A stretch of 64,000 nt of DNA from Bacteroidales bacterium (lineage in GTDB: Bacteria > Bacteroidota > Bacteroidia > Bacteroidales > UBA932), in contig JAKSKN010000009.1 of NCBI GenBank assembly GCA_024401695.1, positions 1 to 64,000 on the forward strand. Reading direction: 5' to 3'. Positions 25,011 to 32,844 of the stretch are shown here, in pieces (position 1 is the stretch's first letter; every line of letters starts with the position of its first letter). The notes under the pieces were generated by a model. It saw only the letters and a list, made by a program, of their open reading frames with translations, ran no database searches and was not told the origin of the DNA. A program made the translations under genes and the position numbers.

Positions 25011-27118
25011 TTACAATTATCGCTGAAAAGCCGTCTGTCGCTCTGGAAATCGCCCACATCGTGGGCGCCCATAAGCGAGAAGACGGTTTTATGTCCGGAA
25101 ACGGATACGCTGTGACGTGGGCTTTCGGACATCTTGTGGAGATTTTCTCCGAGGGAGGAGATGACTGGGGGACACCCCTGCCGTTCCTTCCGGAAGAATT
25201 CCGTCTGAGAGTCATTCAGACACGAGGAAAGGATGGAAAGCCGCACGTGGATTCAGGATGCTTGAAACAGCTCAAGATTATCTCAAGACTGTTCGCAAAG
25301 AGCGAATATATCATCAATGCAGGAGATGCAGGACGTGAAGGCGAGCTCATCCAGAGGTATATCTACCGGTATGTCGATGGGAGCGCTCCTGTCAGACGCC
25401 TGTGGGTTTCATCCCTTTCGGATGAAGCCATTCGTGAGGGACTTGACAACATCAGACCTTCTGAAGAGTATGACAACCTGTATTTGGCGGGCAAGGCACG
25501 TAATGAAGCTGACTGGATGGTCGGTGTGAACGCAACAAGGGCCCTGACCCGTATCATGGGGAATGAAAGGGTCTTCTCCCTTGGCAGGGTGCAGACTCCT
25601 ACTCTGGCATTGGTCTGCAGACGATATCTTGAAAACAAGAACTTCGTCCCGGAGTCATTCTGGAGGATTCTCGCTCAGTCCTCTCTCGGTACAGAGCCGT
25701 TCCTTGTCAGGAGCGACACCAAGTATTCCTCGAAGGAGCAATGCTGTTCTGACATTGAAGCAGTCCTGAACGATGGAATACTTAAGGTGGATACGGTGGA
25801 GCGGAAGGAAATAAACCGTCAGCCGCCTCTGCTTTACGACCTCACGGCTCTCCAGAGGGATGCCAACAAACGCTACTCCATGACGGCGCAGCAGACTCTG
25901 TCCGCTGCTCAGGCACTCTATGAGAAGAAACTCATTACGTACCCGAGAACCGGTTCCCGTTATATCCCCAAGGATATCTTCCATAAGATACCGTCCATTC
26001 TCTGCAAACTCGCGGTCCAGAATCCCAAAGGTCCGGCGGCGGGGCTGTCCTCGCAGAGGCTGAACATGCACAGCGTCAATGACGAGAAAGTGACAGATCA
26101 CCACGCACTGATCCCTACTGGAATCGCCCCTTCGGGTCTGACGGAAGACGGGAGGAGAGTGTACGAACTCATCACCACACGTCTCTATGAGGCTCTCTCA
26201 CCTGTCTGCTCGATGATAGAGACCAAGGTCCATCTCTGCTCCGCGGGAGTGGGATTCACTCTGAGCTCCACGATGACCATCGAGCCCGGCTGGAAGTCCA
26301 TCCGGGGAGAGAAAGAAGAACAAAAGGACGAAGACGGGAACGTCATACCGCAGCGTATTCCTTCTTTCCTGGAGGGGGATGTCTGTAAGGTGTCTTCCTG
26401 CACATGCGAGGAGGGCAAGACCAAACCGAAGCAGATATTCACCGAGGATACTCTGCTGGAAGCCATGAAATACGCAGGCCGGGAAGTCGTCGATGAAGAC
26501 CTCAAGGAAGCCATCAAGGACTGCGGTTTGGGAACGCCGGCCACTCGTGCCGCCGAGATTGAGACCATCGTTCGTCGCGGCTATGTCGCCCGCAAGGGCA
26601 AGCAGCTGATTCCGACGGAGACTGGCCTGGCCGTCTATGAAGTCGTGAAGGACAAGAGCATCGCTGATGTCGAGATGACTGCATCCTGGGAAAAGGCTCT
26701 TTCTGAGATTGCAGACGGAACGGCTTCCGCTCAGCAGTTTGACAGGGGAATAAGAGACTATACCAAGCGTATCGTTGAAGAACTCCTGGCCAGCGCCACA
26801 TCTGTCGGCCCTGCAATAACCGGACGGACAATGGAAGGTGCGTCCTGCCCGATATGCGGACGCGAACTGATACTGACAACGCGCCTGGCCCGCTGCACGG
26901 ATGAGAACTGCGGCTGGAAGATCTGGAGAACAATTCTCGGAAAGAACCTCTCGGAAGAGGATATTTCTGCTCTGGCTCATGGCGAGAGCACGAAGGAGAT
27001 AAAGGCCTTCCGCAGTAAGGGAGGCAAGTACTTCAACGCTCAGCTTCGCCTGCGTGAGAACGGCGAAATCGAGTTTGTCTTCAAGAAACGGGAACAGAAA
27101 CAAAAGCGGGAGCAGTAA
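25007..27118 (+). CDS. topB: DNA topoisomerase III
   Basis: The start is the ATG (MITIIAEKPSVAL) overlapping the coupling-protein stop as ATGA, giving 703 residues. The TOPRIM domain shows Glu7 and the DAGREGE motif at 107-113. The active-site Tyr312 lies in LITYPRTGSRYIP. A C-terminal zinc-finger-like region (CPICGRE...CTDENCGWKIW) follows. It decatenates and relaxes DNA by single-strand passage. TopB-type enzymes are usual in Bacteroidales conjugative elements and may resolve transfer or replication intermediates. Confidence 0.95.
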   Translation: MITIIAEKPSVALEIAHIVGAHKREDGFMSGNGYAVTWAFGHLVEIFSEGGDDWGTPLPFLPEEFRLRVIQTRGKDGKPHVDSGCLKQLKIISRLFAKSEYIINAGDAGREGELIQRYIYRYVDGSAPVRRLWVSSLSDEAIREGLDNIRPSEEYDNLYLAGKARNEADWMVGVNATRALTRIMGNERVFSLGRVQTPTLALVCRRYLENKNFVPESFWRILAQSSLGTEPFLVRSDTKYSSKEQCCSDIEAVLNDGILKVDTVERKEINRQPPLLYDLTALQRDANKRYSMTAQQTLSAAQALYEKKLITYPRTGSRYIPKDIFHKIPSILCKLAVQNPKGPAAGLSSQRLNMHSVNDEKVTDHHALIPTGIAPSGLTEDGRRVYELITTRLYEALSPVCSMIETKVHLCSAGVGFTLSSTMTIEPGWKSIRGEKEEQKDEDGNVIPQRIPSFLEGDVCKVSSCTCEEGKTKPKQIFTEDTLLEAMKYAGREVVDEDLKEAIKDCGLGTPATRAAEIETIVRRGYVARKGKQLIPTETGLAVYEVVKDKSIADVEMTASWEKALSEIADGTASAQQFDRGIRDYTKRIVEELLASATSVGPAITGRTMEGASCPICGRELILTTRLARCTDENCGWKIWRTILGKNLSEEDISALAHGESTKEIKAFRSKGGKYFNAQLRLRENGEIEFVFKKREQKQKREQ

Positions 27119-27120
27119 AC

Positions 27121-27384
27121 ATGAGAACAGAATTGAAGAAAGCCGTATCGGCTCTTGCAGAAGCGCTCAGACTGACGCTCGACCTCTATGAACTGCCGAA
27201 GGAGGACTCAAAGGCAGAATATCACGCCAGAGAGTATTCGGACCAGATTCAGAACCTTCTTCTTGAACAGTTGCTCACTGATTGCGATGACCTCAATGAG
27301 GCGGACGCTATCCTTCGCAGACACGGTCTTGACCATCTCATCGAAGACCTGCATATCAAAGCAGAAGAGTGGAACAAGGAATAA
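27121..27384 (+). CDS. Small acidic helical protein, function unknown
   Basis: This 87-residue protein follows topB by 2 bp. It is almost wholly helical by appearance (ELKKAVSALAEALRLTLDLYELP; LLLEQLLTDCDDLNEADAILRRHG). No family was recognised. It is the sixth gene of the mob operon and may be a small helper of the transfer proteins; that is inference from position only. Confidence 0.6.
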   Translation: MRTELKKAVSALAEALRLTLDLYELPKEDSKAEYHAREYSDQIQNLLLEQLLTDCDDLNEADAILRRHGLDHLIEDLHIKAEEWNKE

Positions 27385-27405
27385 TGAACAAAAAATGGCA
27401 ATATC

Positions 27406-27633
27406 ATGAACAATACAGCATTTGTCGTCGTAAGACGTAATGGCTACTACATCAATGTGGTGCCCAATGAAGACGGTGTGATCACCGCCTGGATCAGAAA
27501 CAACATCCCCCTTTCAGACTCTCTCACATCCTTTCCCAAGGACCTGAGACGTCTTCAGAAAAGAGGTTTCACCTTTCATCCCGTGACTCTCAAGGAGATT
27601 CCTGACCTTAAGGTATACTCCAAGAGGAAGTAG
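27406..27633 (+). CDS. Small protein, function unknown
   Basis: The 75-residue product (NNTAFVVVRRNGYYINVV; LTSFPKDLRRLQKRGFTFHPV) looks like a small alpha/beta domain. No family was recognised. It lies 21 bp after its neighbour and is the last gene before the 200-bp structured gap in front of radC. Confidence 0.55.
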   Translation: MNNTAFVVVRRNGYYINVVPNEDGVITAWIRNNIPLSDSLTSFPKDLRRLQKRGFTFHPVTLKEIPDLKVYSKRK

Positions 27634-27651
27634 GAGAAAGAAGGGAGACTG

Positions 27652-27840
27652 CCTTTCCTTTTCGGGTTACCAGTTATTGCGCAAAAGTATTTCCGTCCAA
27701 GACATCCTGCAAGACTCACTGCGCTCGCCTTTAGAAGAATCTTCCTCCCTTCGGAGTGTATTCTTCAAAAGGACACTTGCATGATGTCCCAGACGGCCCT
27801 GCGGGTGCTCCATAATTGTTTAACCCGAAAAAAGGAAAAG
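27652..27840 (+). ncRNA. Long structured leader upstream of radC
   Basis: Nested helices span the whole gap: 27659-27669/27821-27831 (11 bp perfect), 27693-27697/27792-27796, 27701-27713/27776-27788 (one mismatch), 27728-27740/27760-27772 (one mismatch), and a terminal 4-bp hairpin at 27745-27748/27753-27756. The 3' strand runs to within 12 bases of the radC ATG and includes its purine-rich ribosome-binding region, so the fold could control radC translation. A remnant of a small palindromic mobile sequence is the alternative. Confidence 0.5.
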
Positions 27841-27842
27841 CC

Positions 27843-28415
27843 ATGCTGAAGCGCACATTGGAGGCAGTCGGACTCAGGACGATATCTGACATTCCGGCTC
27901 AGGAGATATTCTCATCTGATTTCAATCCGGAGAAATACGGACTCAAGAGTTCCGCACTCAAGAAGATTAACATGCTCAGGGACTTCGTCGCCGAGTACAA
28001 CAGGGAGATTCCCGTGGACCGTTCCAAACCTGTTCAGAACAGCGAGCAGGCGGCAGACCTGCTCTACGACACATTCCGAGGACTGGCTCATGAGGAGGTC
28101 TGGGTACTGTATCTGAACAGGGCAAACAAACCGATAAGCAAGGAAAGTATAGGGGAGGGATGCCTCGATACGGTAATTATCGACAGAAGGAAGATAGTCC
28201 GCACGGCATTGAATAAGAATGCAACGGGAGTTATCCTCTATCACAACCACCCTTCGGGGAATCCCAATCCATCTGCAAGCGATGTCCAGGAAACGGAGAA
28301 ATTGAGGAATGCCTTGCAGGTATTTGAAATATCGCTTCTTGACCACGTCATAATGACGGACTCAAAATACTATGCCTTCTCTGACGAGAAGTGCAACGAT
28401 ATCAGAAGAGGTTAG
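27843..28415 (+). CDS. radC: RadC-like JAB-domain protein
   Basis: The ATG at 27843 gives 190 residues. An N-terminal helical part is followed by a JAB/MPN metal-binding fold: EEVWVLYLNRANKPI, GCLDTVIIDRRKIVRTAL, then VILYHNHPSGNPNPSASDVQET (the HxHPSG...SxxD zinc motif) and LLDHVIM. RadC homologues are very frequent in Bacteroidales mobile elements; their exact role in repair or anti-defence is not settled. The long self-complementary leader just upstream is unusual. Confidence 0.9.
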   Translation: MLKRTLEAVGLRTISDIPAQEIFSSDFNPEKYGLKSSALKKINMLRDFVAEYNREIPVDRSKPVQNSEQAADLLYDTFRGLAHEEVWVLYLNRANKPISKESIGEGCLDTVIIDRRKIVRTALNKNATGVILYHNHPSGNPNPSASDVQETEKLRNALQVFEISLLDHVIMTDSKYYAFSDEKCNDIRRG

Positions 28416-28482
28416 GCTGTGCCTCACTGATTCTCTCTCTTGCTTGCTTTGGAACCGATTCTAGGTTCCACCAACAGCCACC
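28416..28482 (+). other. Structured gap after radC
   Basis: GGCTGT (28420-28425) can pair with ACAGCC, which ends at 28479, enclosing the perfect hairpin GGAACC/GGTTCC at 28451-28456/28464-28469. It is immediately followed by the terminator at 28483. It may be the 5' part of a small RNA or an attenuator for the next genes. Confidence 0.35.
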
Positions 28483-28513
28483 GGGCAGACGCTGCGAAGT
28501 GTCTGCCCTTTTT
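28483..28513 (+). terminator. Intrinsic terminator
   Basis: GGGCAGAC (28483-28490) pairs perfectly with GTCTGCCC (28501-28508) and is followed by five T. It probably ends the radC transcript or attenuates the genes that start at 28538. Confidence 0.7.
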
Positions 28514-28537
28514 CAGAAAAGTTTAACACCAACGAAT

Positions 28538-28807
28538 ATGAACATCGTAAAATTCAAACTATCTGACGGCAGCACGGACTGCTACGTCAATCTTGATGCG
28601 GTAGTAGCCGCAAAGCCTACGGAAGACGGGAAAATCATCCTGCATACCAGCAACCTGTCCCTGACAGTCGATGAAAAACAGTTCGAAAAGGCAATCTCAG
28701 AAAAGGATGGGACAATCTCTTCTTTCGCTTCGATTGTAAACCGCCTCGTTCAGGCGATGGACAGGATGACGGTCCATTTCCCGACATCAATAAGAATGCA
28801 TCTTTAG
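28538..28807 (+). CDS. Small protein, function unknown
   Basis: The ATG 25 bp after the terminator gives 89 residues: a beta-rich N-terminus (NIVKFKLSDGSTDCYVNLDAVVAAKPTEDGKIILHTSNLSLTV) and a helical end (FASIVNRLVQAMDRM). The first part resembles short beta-domain proteins that carry a ligand or contact surface, but no family was recognised. It opens a run of eight small plus-strand genes. Confidence 0.6.
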   Translation: MNIVKFKLSDGSTDCYVNLDAVVAAKPTEDGKIILHTSNLSLTVDEKQFEKAISEKDGTISSFASIVNRLVQAMDRMTVHFPTSIRMHL

Positions 28808-28819
28808 AAAACAACCGTT

Positions 28820-29017
28820 ATGAAAACACAGACAAAGAAGCAGCTCTTGTCAGAGCTCACCAAGGCCATCGGGAAATCCCTGAGGGCCTTTTTCAAATCC
28901 ATCCTCTATCGCCTTTGGCGATACGAGACTCAAACTGACCGGCAGAACAGAATCCGTGCAATGCAGGCTCTTCTGGATGCCGAGCACAAGGAACGACTCG
29001 GATGGTCCTGCAATTGA
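28820..29017 (+). CDS. Small basic helical protein, function unknown
   Basis: The 65-residue protein is Lys/Arg/Gln-rich and helical (KKQLLSELTKAIGKSLRAFFKSILYRLWRYETQ), with a possibly amphipathic central helix. No family was recognised. It lies 12 bp after the previous gene. Confidence 0.5.
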   Translation: MKTQTKKQLLSELTKAIGKSLRAFFKSILYRLWRYETQTDRQNRIRAMQALLDAEHKERLGWSCN

Positions 29018-29043
29018 AGTTTTACCGATAAATAATTGAAATC

Positions 29044-29628
29044 ATGCCAAACTGGTGCTATACAAACTACGCAGTGCGTGGTCCGAAAGAAGAGATAGAC
29101 AAACTCTTCGACACAATGACCGAACTTCAGAATATGAAGGAACCTCTTGTCAGGAACGGGTTCGGTGTAACCTGGCTTGGATGCCTGGTGAAGAAACTTG
29201 GCGGCGATCCGGAGAATGTCTACTGCAGGGGGTCTTGGAGCGAACTGAGACGAAAAGAAGGAGATGATACGGTCATATTTTTCAATACTGAGCACGCCTG
29301 GAGCAGGCCCGAGGAGGTCGAGGAACTGATAATGAAGGTCTATCCCGCTCTCGAGACATTCTATCTTGAGGAGGAACTGGGTATGGATATCTTCCAGACC
29401 AATGACGTCTATCAGGAGTTCTTCCCTGAGACAATCATCATTGATGAGGAGTCCGATGGGATGGAATACTACACTATGGAAGATGCTCTGAAGCGTCTTT
29501 CAGAACTGAAGGGAGAACCAGTAAACAACTGGGAGGAAGCCGAAGCATTCTGCAAGGGCATAAATGACGCCCAGGATGAGAACAGCGGGGATGGACATAT
29601 CTGGCTCCACAAGGCAGACATCGTTTAA
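29044..29628 (+). CDS. YubB/Api92-like ferredoxin-fold protein (DUF1281)
   Basis: The 194-residue protein starts MPNWCYTNYAVRGPKEEID, the signature opening of the Api92/YubB (DUF1281) family found on phages and plasmids. A CRGSWSELRRKEGDDTVIFFNTEHAWSRPEEV segment follows, with the conserved W-P region of that family. Its role is unknown; family members have a ferredoxin-like fold. It is part of the small-gene run of the transfer region. Confidence 0.75.
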   Translation: MPNWCYTNYAVRGPKEEIDKLFDTMTELQNMKEPLVRNGFGVTWLGCLVKKLGGDPENVYCRGSWSELRRKEGDDTVIFFNTEHAWSRPEEVEELIMKVYPALETFYLEEELGMDIFQTNDVYQEFFPETIIIDEESDGMEYYTMEDALKRLSELKGEPVNNWEEAEAFCKGINDAQDENSGDGHIWLHKADIV

Positions 29629-29646
29629 CACTAATTCAGAAAGACA

Positions 29647-29973
29647 ATGAAAGTATATCTATTGATTTCCGACTGGATGCATAACGGAGACAATACGGTC
29701 AATGAGGTCTCCGGGGTCTTTGGCTGCTTGAAAAAAGCACAGAAGGCTATGGCTGAGGATATCTGTCTCGACCTTCAAAACCATCCGTTTGAGAACGCGA
29801 AATGCAACGGTTCAAAGAAACTCGAAGACTATCCCCTGACTGAAATGAAGAATATGTTCTATGATAATCCTGACTTCGAATTCGATGTCACGAGTGCCAG
29901 CCTCTGGAACGGTGACGAGGATATCAGCGAGGACTACCAGAACTACAGGATAGAAGAAAAAGAGGTCCTATGA
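29647..29973 (+). CDS. Small acidic protein, related to the gene at 31125
   Basis: This 108-residue protein begins VYLLISDWMHNGDNTVNEVSGVF and continues with a helix (KKAQKAMAEDICLDLQ) and an acidic end. The same order (a short YxLL strand, a SxxG-F turn, then a helix with AxxxxxED) is found in the 98-residue protein at 31125, so the two may be diverged copies. No function is known. It overlaps the next gene by 4 bp. Confidence 0.55.
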   Translation: MKVYLLISDWMHNGDNTVNEVSGVFGCLKKAQKAMAEDICLDLQNHPFENAKCNGSKKLEDYPLTEMKNMFYDNPDFEFDVTSASLWNGDEDISEDYQNYRIEEKEVL

Positions 29974-30197
29974 ACAAGACCAGAACGTATTATCAGCCTT
30001 GCATAGGCGACGACATCTCCACCGGGCTTCCGATGGAGATGTTCTCATTTCAGGCATTCTCCAGTGAGTATGACTGCCGGTGCTGGATGCGCAGAAACGG
30101 ATACAGCCATTTTCGGGTAGTGGAGTATCATGATGACGACATAGAAAACGTGACCATCCTTGATGCCAAGGGTGAGACAATAGAGGTAAACGAATAA
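29970..30197 (+). CDS. Small protein, function unknown
   Basis: The 75-residue product (YYQPCIGDDISTGLPMEMFSFQAFSSEYDCRCWMRRNGYSHFRVVEYHDDDIEN) is acidic and rich in Cys, Tyr and Met. Its start overlaps the previous stop by 4 bp, indicating coupled translation. No family was recognised. Confidence 0.55.
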   Translation: MNKTRTYYQPCIGDDISTGLPMEMFSFQAFSSEYDCRCWMRRNGYSHFRVVEYHDDDIENVTILDAKGETIEVNE

Positions 30198-30208
30198 ATC
30201 AAATCAAA

Positions 30209-30760
30209 ATGGGATACGATTCAAATTTCAATTTGAGGTTCTGGAAGCAGAACAGGGAGGATTTCACAAAGGATGAATCCAAGAAGATAATTGACGAAGT
30301 CGAAAAGATTTCGGGATACAACGTCGATGACTTTTACGCTGACGGGCAGACAAACTCCCTGTTTGCCTTCATCTATTCAGTCCATTGGTATGACTGGAAC
30401 AAGGACCTGACAAAACTGATGAAAAAACATCCGGAACTCTCACTGGAAGTCAGCCGCGAAGGCGAAGACAGGGAGGATACGGAAAGGGTTTTCTGGCCCT
30501 TCGAAGGGAAAGGGTTCAAGGATTTCTCAGATGTGACCATCAGCCTTCCATATCCGGATAAGGCGACAGTCTCAGTTGCCATCATTGACACAAAGGATTC
30601 AAGCCTGTCTTTGATTGCAGTTCCCGCCGATGCCGAAGATATCGAAGAATGGCTGATGGAACATGACGACAGTTATGACAGCAACTGTACTTATCAGGTT
30701 GTCACAAAAGCCAGCCTTTTCGGAACTCAGATAAATCTCAATAAAACAAACTCAGATTAA
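30209..30760 (+). CDS. Protein of mobile-element type, function unknown
   Basis: The 183-residue protein begins MGYDSNFNLRFWKQNREDF, an opening seen in small phage and plasmid proteins of unknown role. It has a WYDWNKDLTKLMKKHPELSLEVSREGEDREDTERVFW segment and a beta-rich C-terminal half. It may be a two-domain ferredoxin-like protein; this is a guess from strand order. It is in the same run as the Api92-like gene. Confidence 0.55.
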   Translation: MGYDSNFNLRFWKQNREDFTKDESKKIIDEVEKISGYNVDDFYADGQTNSLFAFIYSVHWYDWNKDLTKLMKKHPELSLEVSREGEDREDTERVFWPFEGKGFKDFSDVTISLPYPDKATVSVAIIDTKDSSLSLIAVPADAEDIEEWLMEHDDSYDSNCTYQVVTKASLFGTQINLNKTNSD

Positions 30761-30767
30761 CAGCGAT

Positions 30768-31121
30768 ATGACTATGACATGTAAGAATTATGTTGAACTC
30801 ATCGGAGTGGTGGGTGCGGTAAAGAACAGCGTTGTCGGCGGATGTAAGGTCTGCCGCATTACTCTTGCGACAAACAGGGCATATAGGGACAGCGAAAATT
30901 GTCCGGTAATTGCCACCACCTGGTTTACGATTCGTTTTTTGGAAACGAATGAGTGCAAGATACCTGAAGGCCTTCAGAAAGGGGACAAACTTCATGTCGA
31001 GGGACGCATCGATGTCGTGAAATATGTGAATGCTGACGGCATGGGGCAGACGACATATGAGATAGCGGCCAAGCGAATAGAACGGATAGACCAGGAGGAA
31101 TGCCTTCTGATGGAGGAATAG
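30768..31121 (+). CDS. SSB-like OB-fold protein, second copy
   Basis: The 117-residue product has the OB-fold layout of SSB: NYVELIGVVGAVKNSVVGGCKVCRITLATNRAYRD, a TTWFTIRFLE strand, then GDKLHVEGRIDVVKYVNADGMGQTTYEIAAKRIERI. Like the SSB at 20885 it has no long acidic tail beyond a short EECLLMEE end. It probably binds single-stranded DNA of the element. It lies 8 bp after its neighbour. Confidence 0.75.
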   Translation: MTMTCKNYVELIGVVGAVKNSVVGGCKVCRITLATNRAYRDSENCPVIATTWFTIRFLETNECKIPEGLQKGDKLHVEGRIDVVKYVNADGMGQTTYEIAAKRIERIDQEECLLMEE

Positions 31122-31124
31122 GCT

Positions 31125-31421
31125 ATGGGACGGGTGAGGAAGAACTACATCCTCCTAAAAACCTCCGATGGAAAGGAGCCGACACTTGCCGGCTCCTTCT
31201 CTTCTATGAAAAGAGCGCGGGAGGCGGTAAAAGAAGATGCTGTGCGGGAAGTCGGAAGTCTTAAAGAAAAAGGTGGTTTCCTGCCAAACATTGAGTATAG
31301 GTCTGACGGCGGGAGGCTGCGATTATCGGAAAACAGGAATATCGAATATGATATCAAAATAATTCTTGAAGATACGCTGATAGAGCGATCATTGACGATA
31401 ATTGTCAAAACCCTTGATTAA
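31125..31421 (+). CDS. Small protein, possible paralogue of the gene at 29647
   Basis: The 98-residue protein opens with KNYILLKTSDGKEPTLAGSFSSMKRAREAVKEDAVREV, matching the strand-turn-helix plan of the 108-residue protein at 29647. A beta-rich second half follows (YRSDGGRLRLSENRNIEYD). Function unknown. It follows the SSB-like gene by 3 bp and ends next to the -7 box of the RNA candidate. Confidence 0.55.
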   Translation: MGRVRKNYILLKTSDGKEPTLAGSFSSMKRAREAVKEDAVREVGSLKEKGGFLPNIEYRSDGGRLRLSENRNIEYDIKIILEDTLIERSLTIIVKTLD

Positions 31422-31426
31422 TTTTG
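31419..31426 (+). promoter_or_regulatory. -7 box before the structured RNA
   Basis: TAATTTTG matches TAnnTTTG and overlaps the end of the preceding gene. The predicted start near 31430-31434 is exactly where the first hairpin of the structured region begins. Confidence 0.4.
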
Positions 31427-31430
31427 TATT

Positions 31431-31690
31431 GTAATCAGATCTCTAGTCTGATTGGCTCTGGGAAGATTTCAAGATCTTCGGTCGAAGACAGTCCATACGC
31501 TGTACAGGAAGAACCCGGGAGGTTCCCTGCAGCGGGCATTTCGTCCGCAAGATTCTTCCTCCAGCCCGGGTGGAGGAAGGAATCATTCCTTGGTCAGGAC
31601 TTGAAAGTTCTGAGATTTAACGGGAAAACTCGTAATGCATCGCGAGCCCTCCAAGAGAGGCGCCAACCGAGCAGGGATGCCACGGTGGCA
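31431..31690 (+). ncRNA. Structured RNA candidate, about 260 nt, upstream of the gene at 31731
   Basis: Consecutive hairpins fill this gap: 31433-31439/31447-31453, 31462-31467/31474-31479 (which competes with 31476-31479/31484-31487), 31511-31515/31521-31525, 31532-31535/31545-31548, a 13-bp stem 31551-31563/31571-31584 with one bulge, and 31595-31601/31606-31612 (one G-U that fits only the plus strand as RNA). A further palindrome lies near 31679-31691. The competing helices could form a switch. It ends before the ATG at 31731. Confidence 0.5.
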
Positions 31691-31730
31691 AATTGATGCG
31701 GATTATATAACAATCAAAACAACATCCATT

Positions 31731-32234
31731 ATGAAGGGTTATGACCTTTATCGCGACAACGTCGCACTCCTGTACCGCAGGTTCGGTGAGTACCGAACAC
31801 ACTCCCGGTATTTCTTTTCCCCTTTGCCTTTCGAGGTGAAGTACGAGCTCTTCTCTGGCAGGAGCAAACGCCTCATGGACATTCGTTCTGTAAGGGTTCC
31901 GATACCACTTGGAGCGCTTTTTCTGTGCTGGGAGCAGTATCCTGACCTGTTCAGGGTTGCCACTCCTTCAGGAGATGCCATGATATTCTCATTCAATGGT
32001 TCTCCGCTTTCCGGAGCGAACAGCTATTCAGCAGTCAATCTGGAAACAGGTGAAGTGTTCCAGGGTAATAACGCCCCTGGGTTCTTAAATCGCTGCAAGT
32101 GCCTCGACAGTGCCATCGAAACGGTTGAACTGGGACTTGAACAGATGTGCGAGAGGAAGGGAGTACCAAGGGCTGAATTCTCCTCGGCATCCATCGAGGA
32201 GACGGTGGAATATGTAAGGGCCCTGGAAGGTTAG
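31731..32234 (+). CDS. Protein of unknown function
   Basis: The start MKGYDLYRDNVALLYRRFGEYRTHSRYFFSPLPFEVKYELF follows the structured RNA; an in-frame upstream Met (31635) would start inside it. The 167-residue product has a central region (LFRVATPSGDAMIFSFNGSPLSGANSYSAVNLETGEVF) and a helical end (CLDSAIETVELGLEQMC). No family was recognised. It is the last plus-strand gene of the transfer region and is convergent with the exonuclease gene. Confidence 0.6.
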   Translation: MKGYDLYRDNVALLYRRFGEYRTHSRYFFSPLPFEVKYELFSGRSKRLMDIRSVRVPIPLGALFLCWEQYPDLFRVATPSGDAMIFSFNGSPLSGANSYSAVNLETGEVFQGNNAPGFLNRCKCLDSAIETVELGLEQMCERKGVPRAEFSSASIEETVEYVRALEG

Positions 32235-32315
32235 TCGGTTATTCATTAAGTCAGACCGGAATCGATATCGAATAGGTATCGGTTCCGGTCTTTCTTTTTG
32301 TCCCAACAATGCTTG

Positions 32316-32807
32316 TCAGAGTAACGCCATTGCGATATAAGCACAGGCCTCAGCATCCGCAAGTGCGTGATGGTGATTGACGAGGTCATACCCGCAGGCA
32401 GCGGCGGCAGTCTGAAGCTGATGATTCTCCAATTCGGGCTGGAGACGTCTGGATGCAGCAAGAGTATCATAGAATGTGTAATCCGGGTAATCCATCTGAT
32501 ACACCTTGAACACTTCCTTGAGGCATCCTTCGTCAAACTGACTGTTATGGGCGACAAGAGGAAGTCCCTCTATCATAGGTGCGATTTTCTCCCAAACCCG
32601 AGGGAAGACCGGGGCATTGTCCGTGTCTTCTGCGCAGAGACCATGCACCTGACAGCAGAACCACTGATAGTATTCCGGTTCGGGATGTATCAGACTGTAA
32701 AATGAGTCGACAATCTTACCGTCCCGGACAATGATGACACCAACACTGCATACGCTGCTTCGGCATTCATTCGCCGTTTCAAAATCGATTGCTGCAAAAT
32801 CCTTCAT
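32316..32807 (-). CDS. DnaQ-like DEDDh 3'-5' exonuclease
   Basis: The 163-residue protein has the DEDDh motifs in order: AIDFETAN (Asp8, Glu10), VAHNSQFDEGCL (Asp), and NHHHALADAEACA (His and Asp) near the end. It is a stand-alone exonuclease domain like that of epsilon or RNase T. Its neighbours include an element-borne DnaE polymerase, so it may give proofreading or trim single-stranded ends. It lies 37 bp downstream of the AAA+ gene, probably in the same transcript. Confidence 0.88.
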   Translation of the reverse strand: MKDFAAIDFETANECRSSVCSVGVIIVRDGKIVDSFYSLIHPEPEYYQWFCCQVHGLCAEDTDNAPVFPRVWEKIAPMIEGLPLVAHNSQFDEGCLKEVFKVYQMDYPDYTFYDTLAASRRLQPELENHQLQTAAAACGYDLVNHHHALADAEACAYIAMALL

Positions 32808-32844
32808 ATCTTCCTTGATCCATTTGTAAAGATAATCATATTGC

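Noticed and set aside
26198..27103. 301-residue minus-strand frame
   Set aside because: It is antisense to topB, which has intact topoisomerase motifs through this region.
31635..31730. N-terminal extension of the gene at 31731
   Set aside because: It runs through the structured RNA region and reads as an Arg/Pro-rich stretch unlike the rest of the protein.
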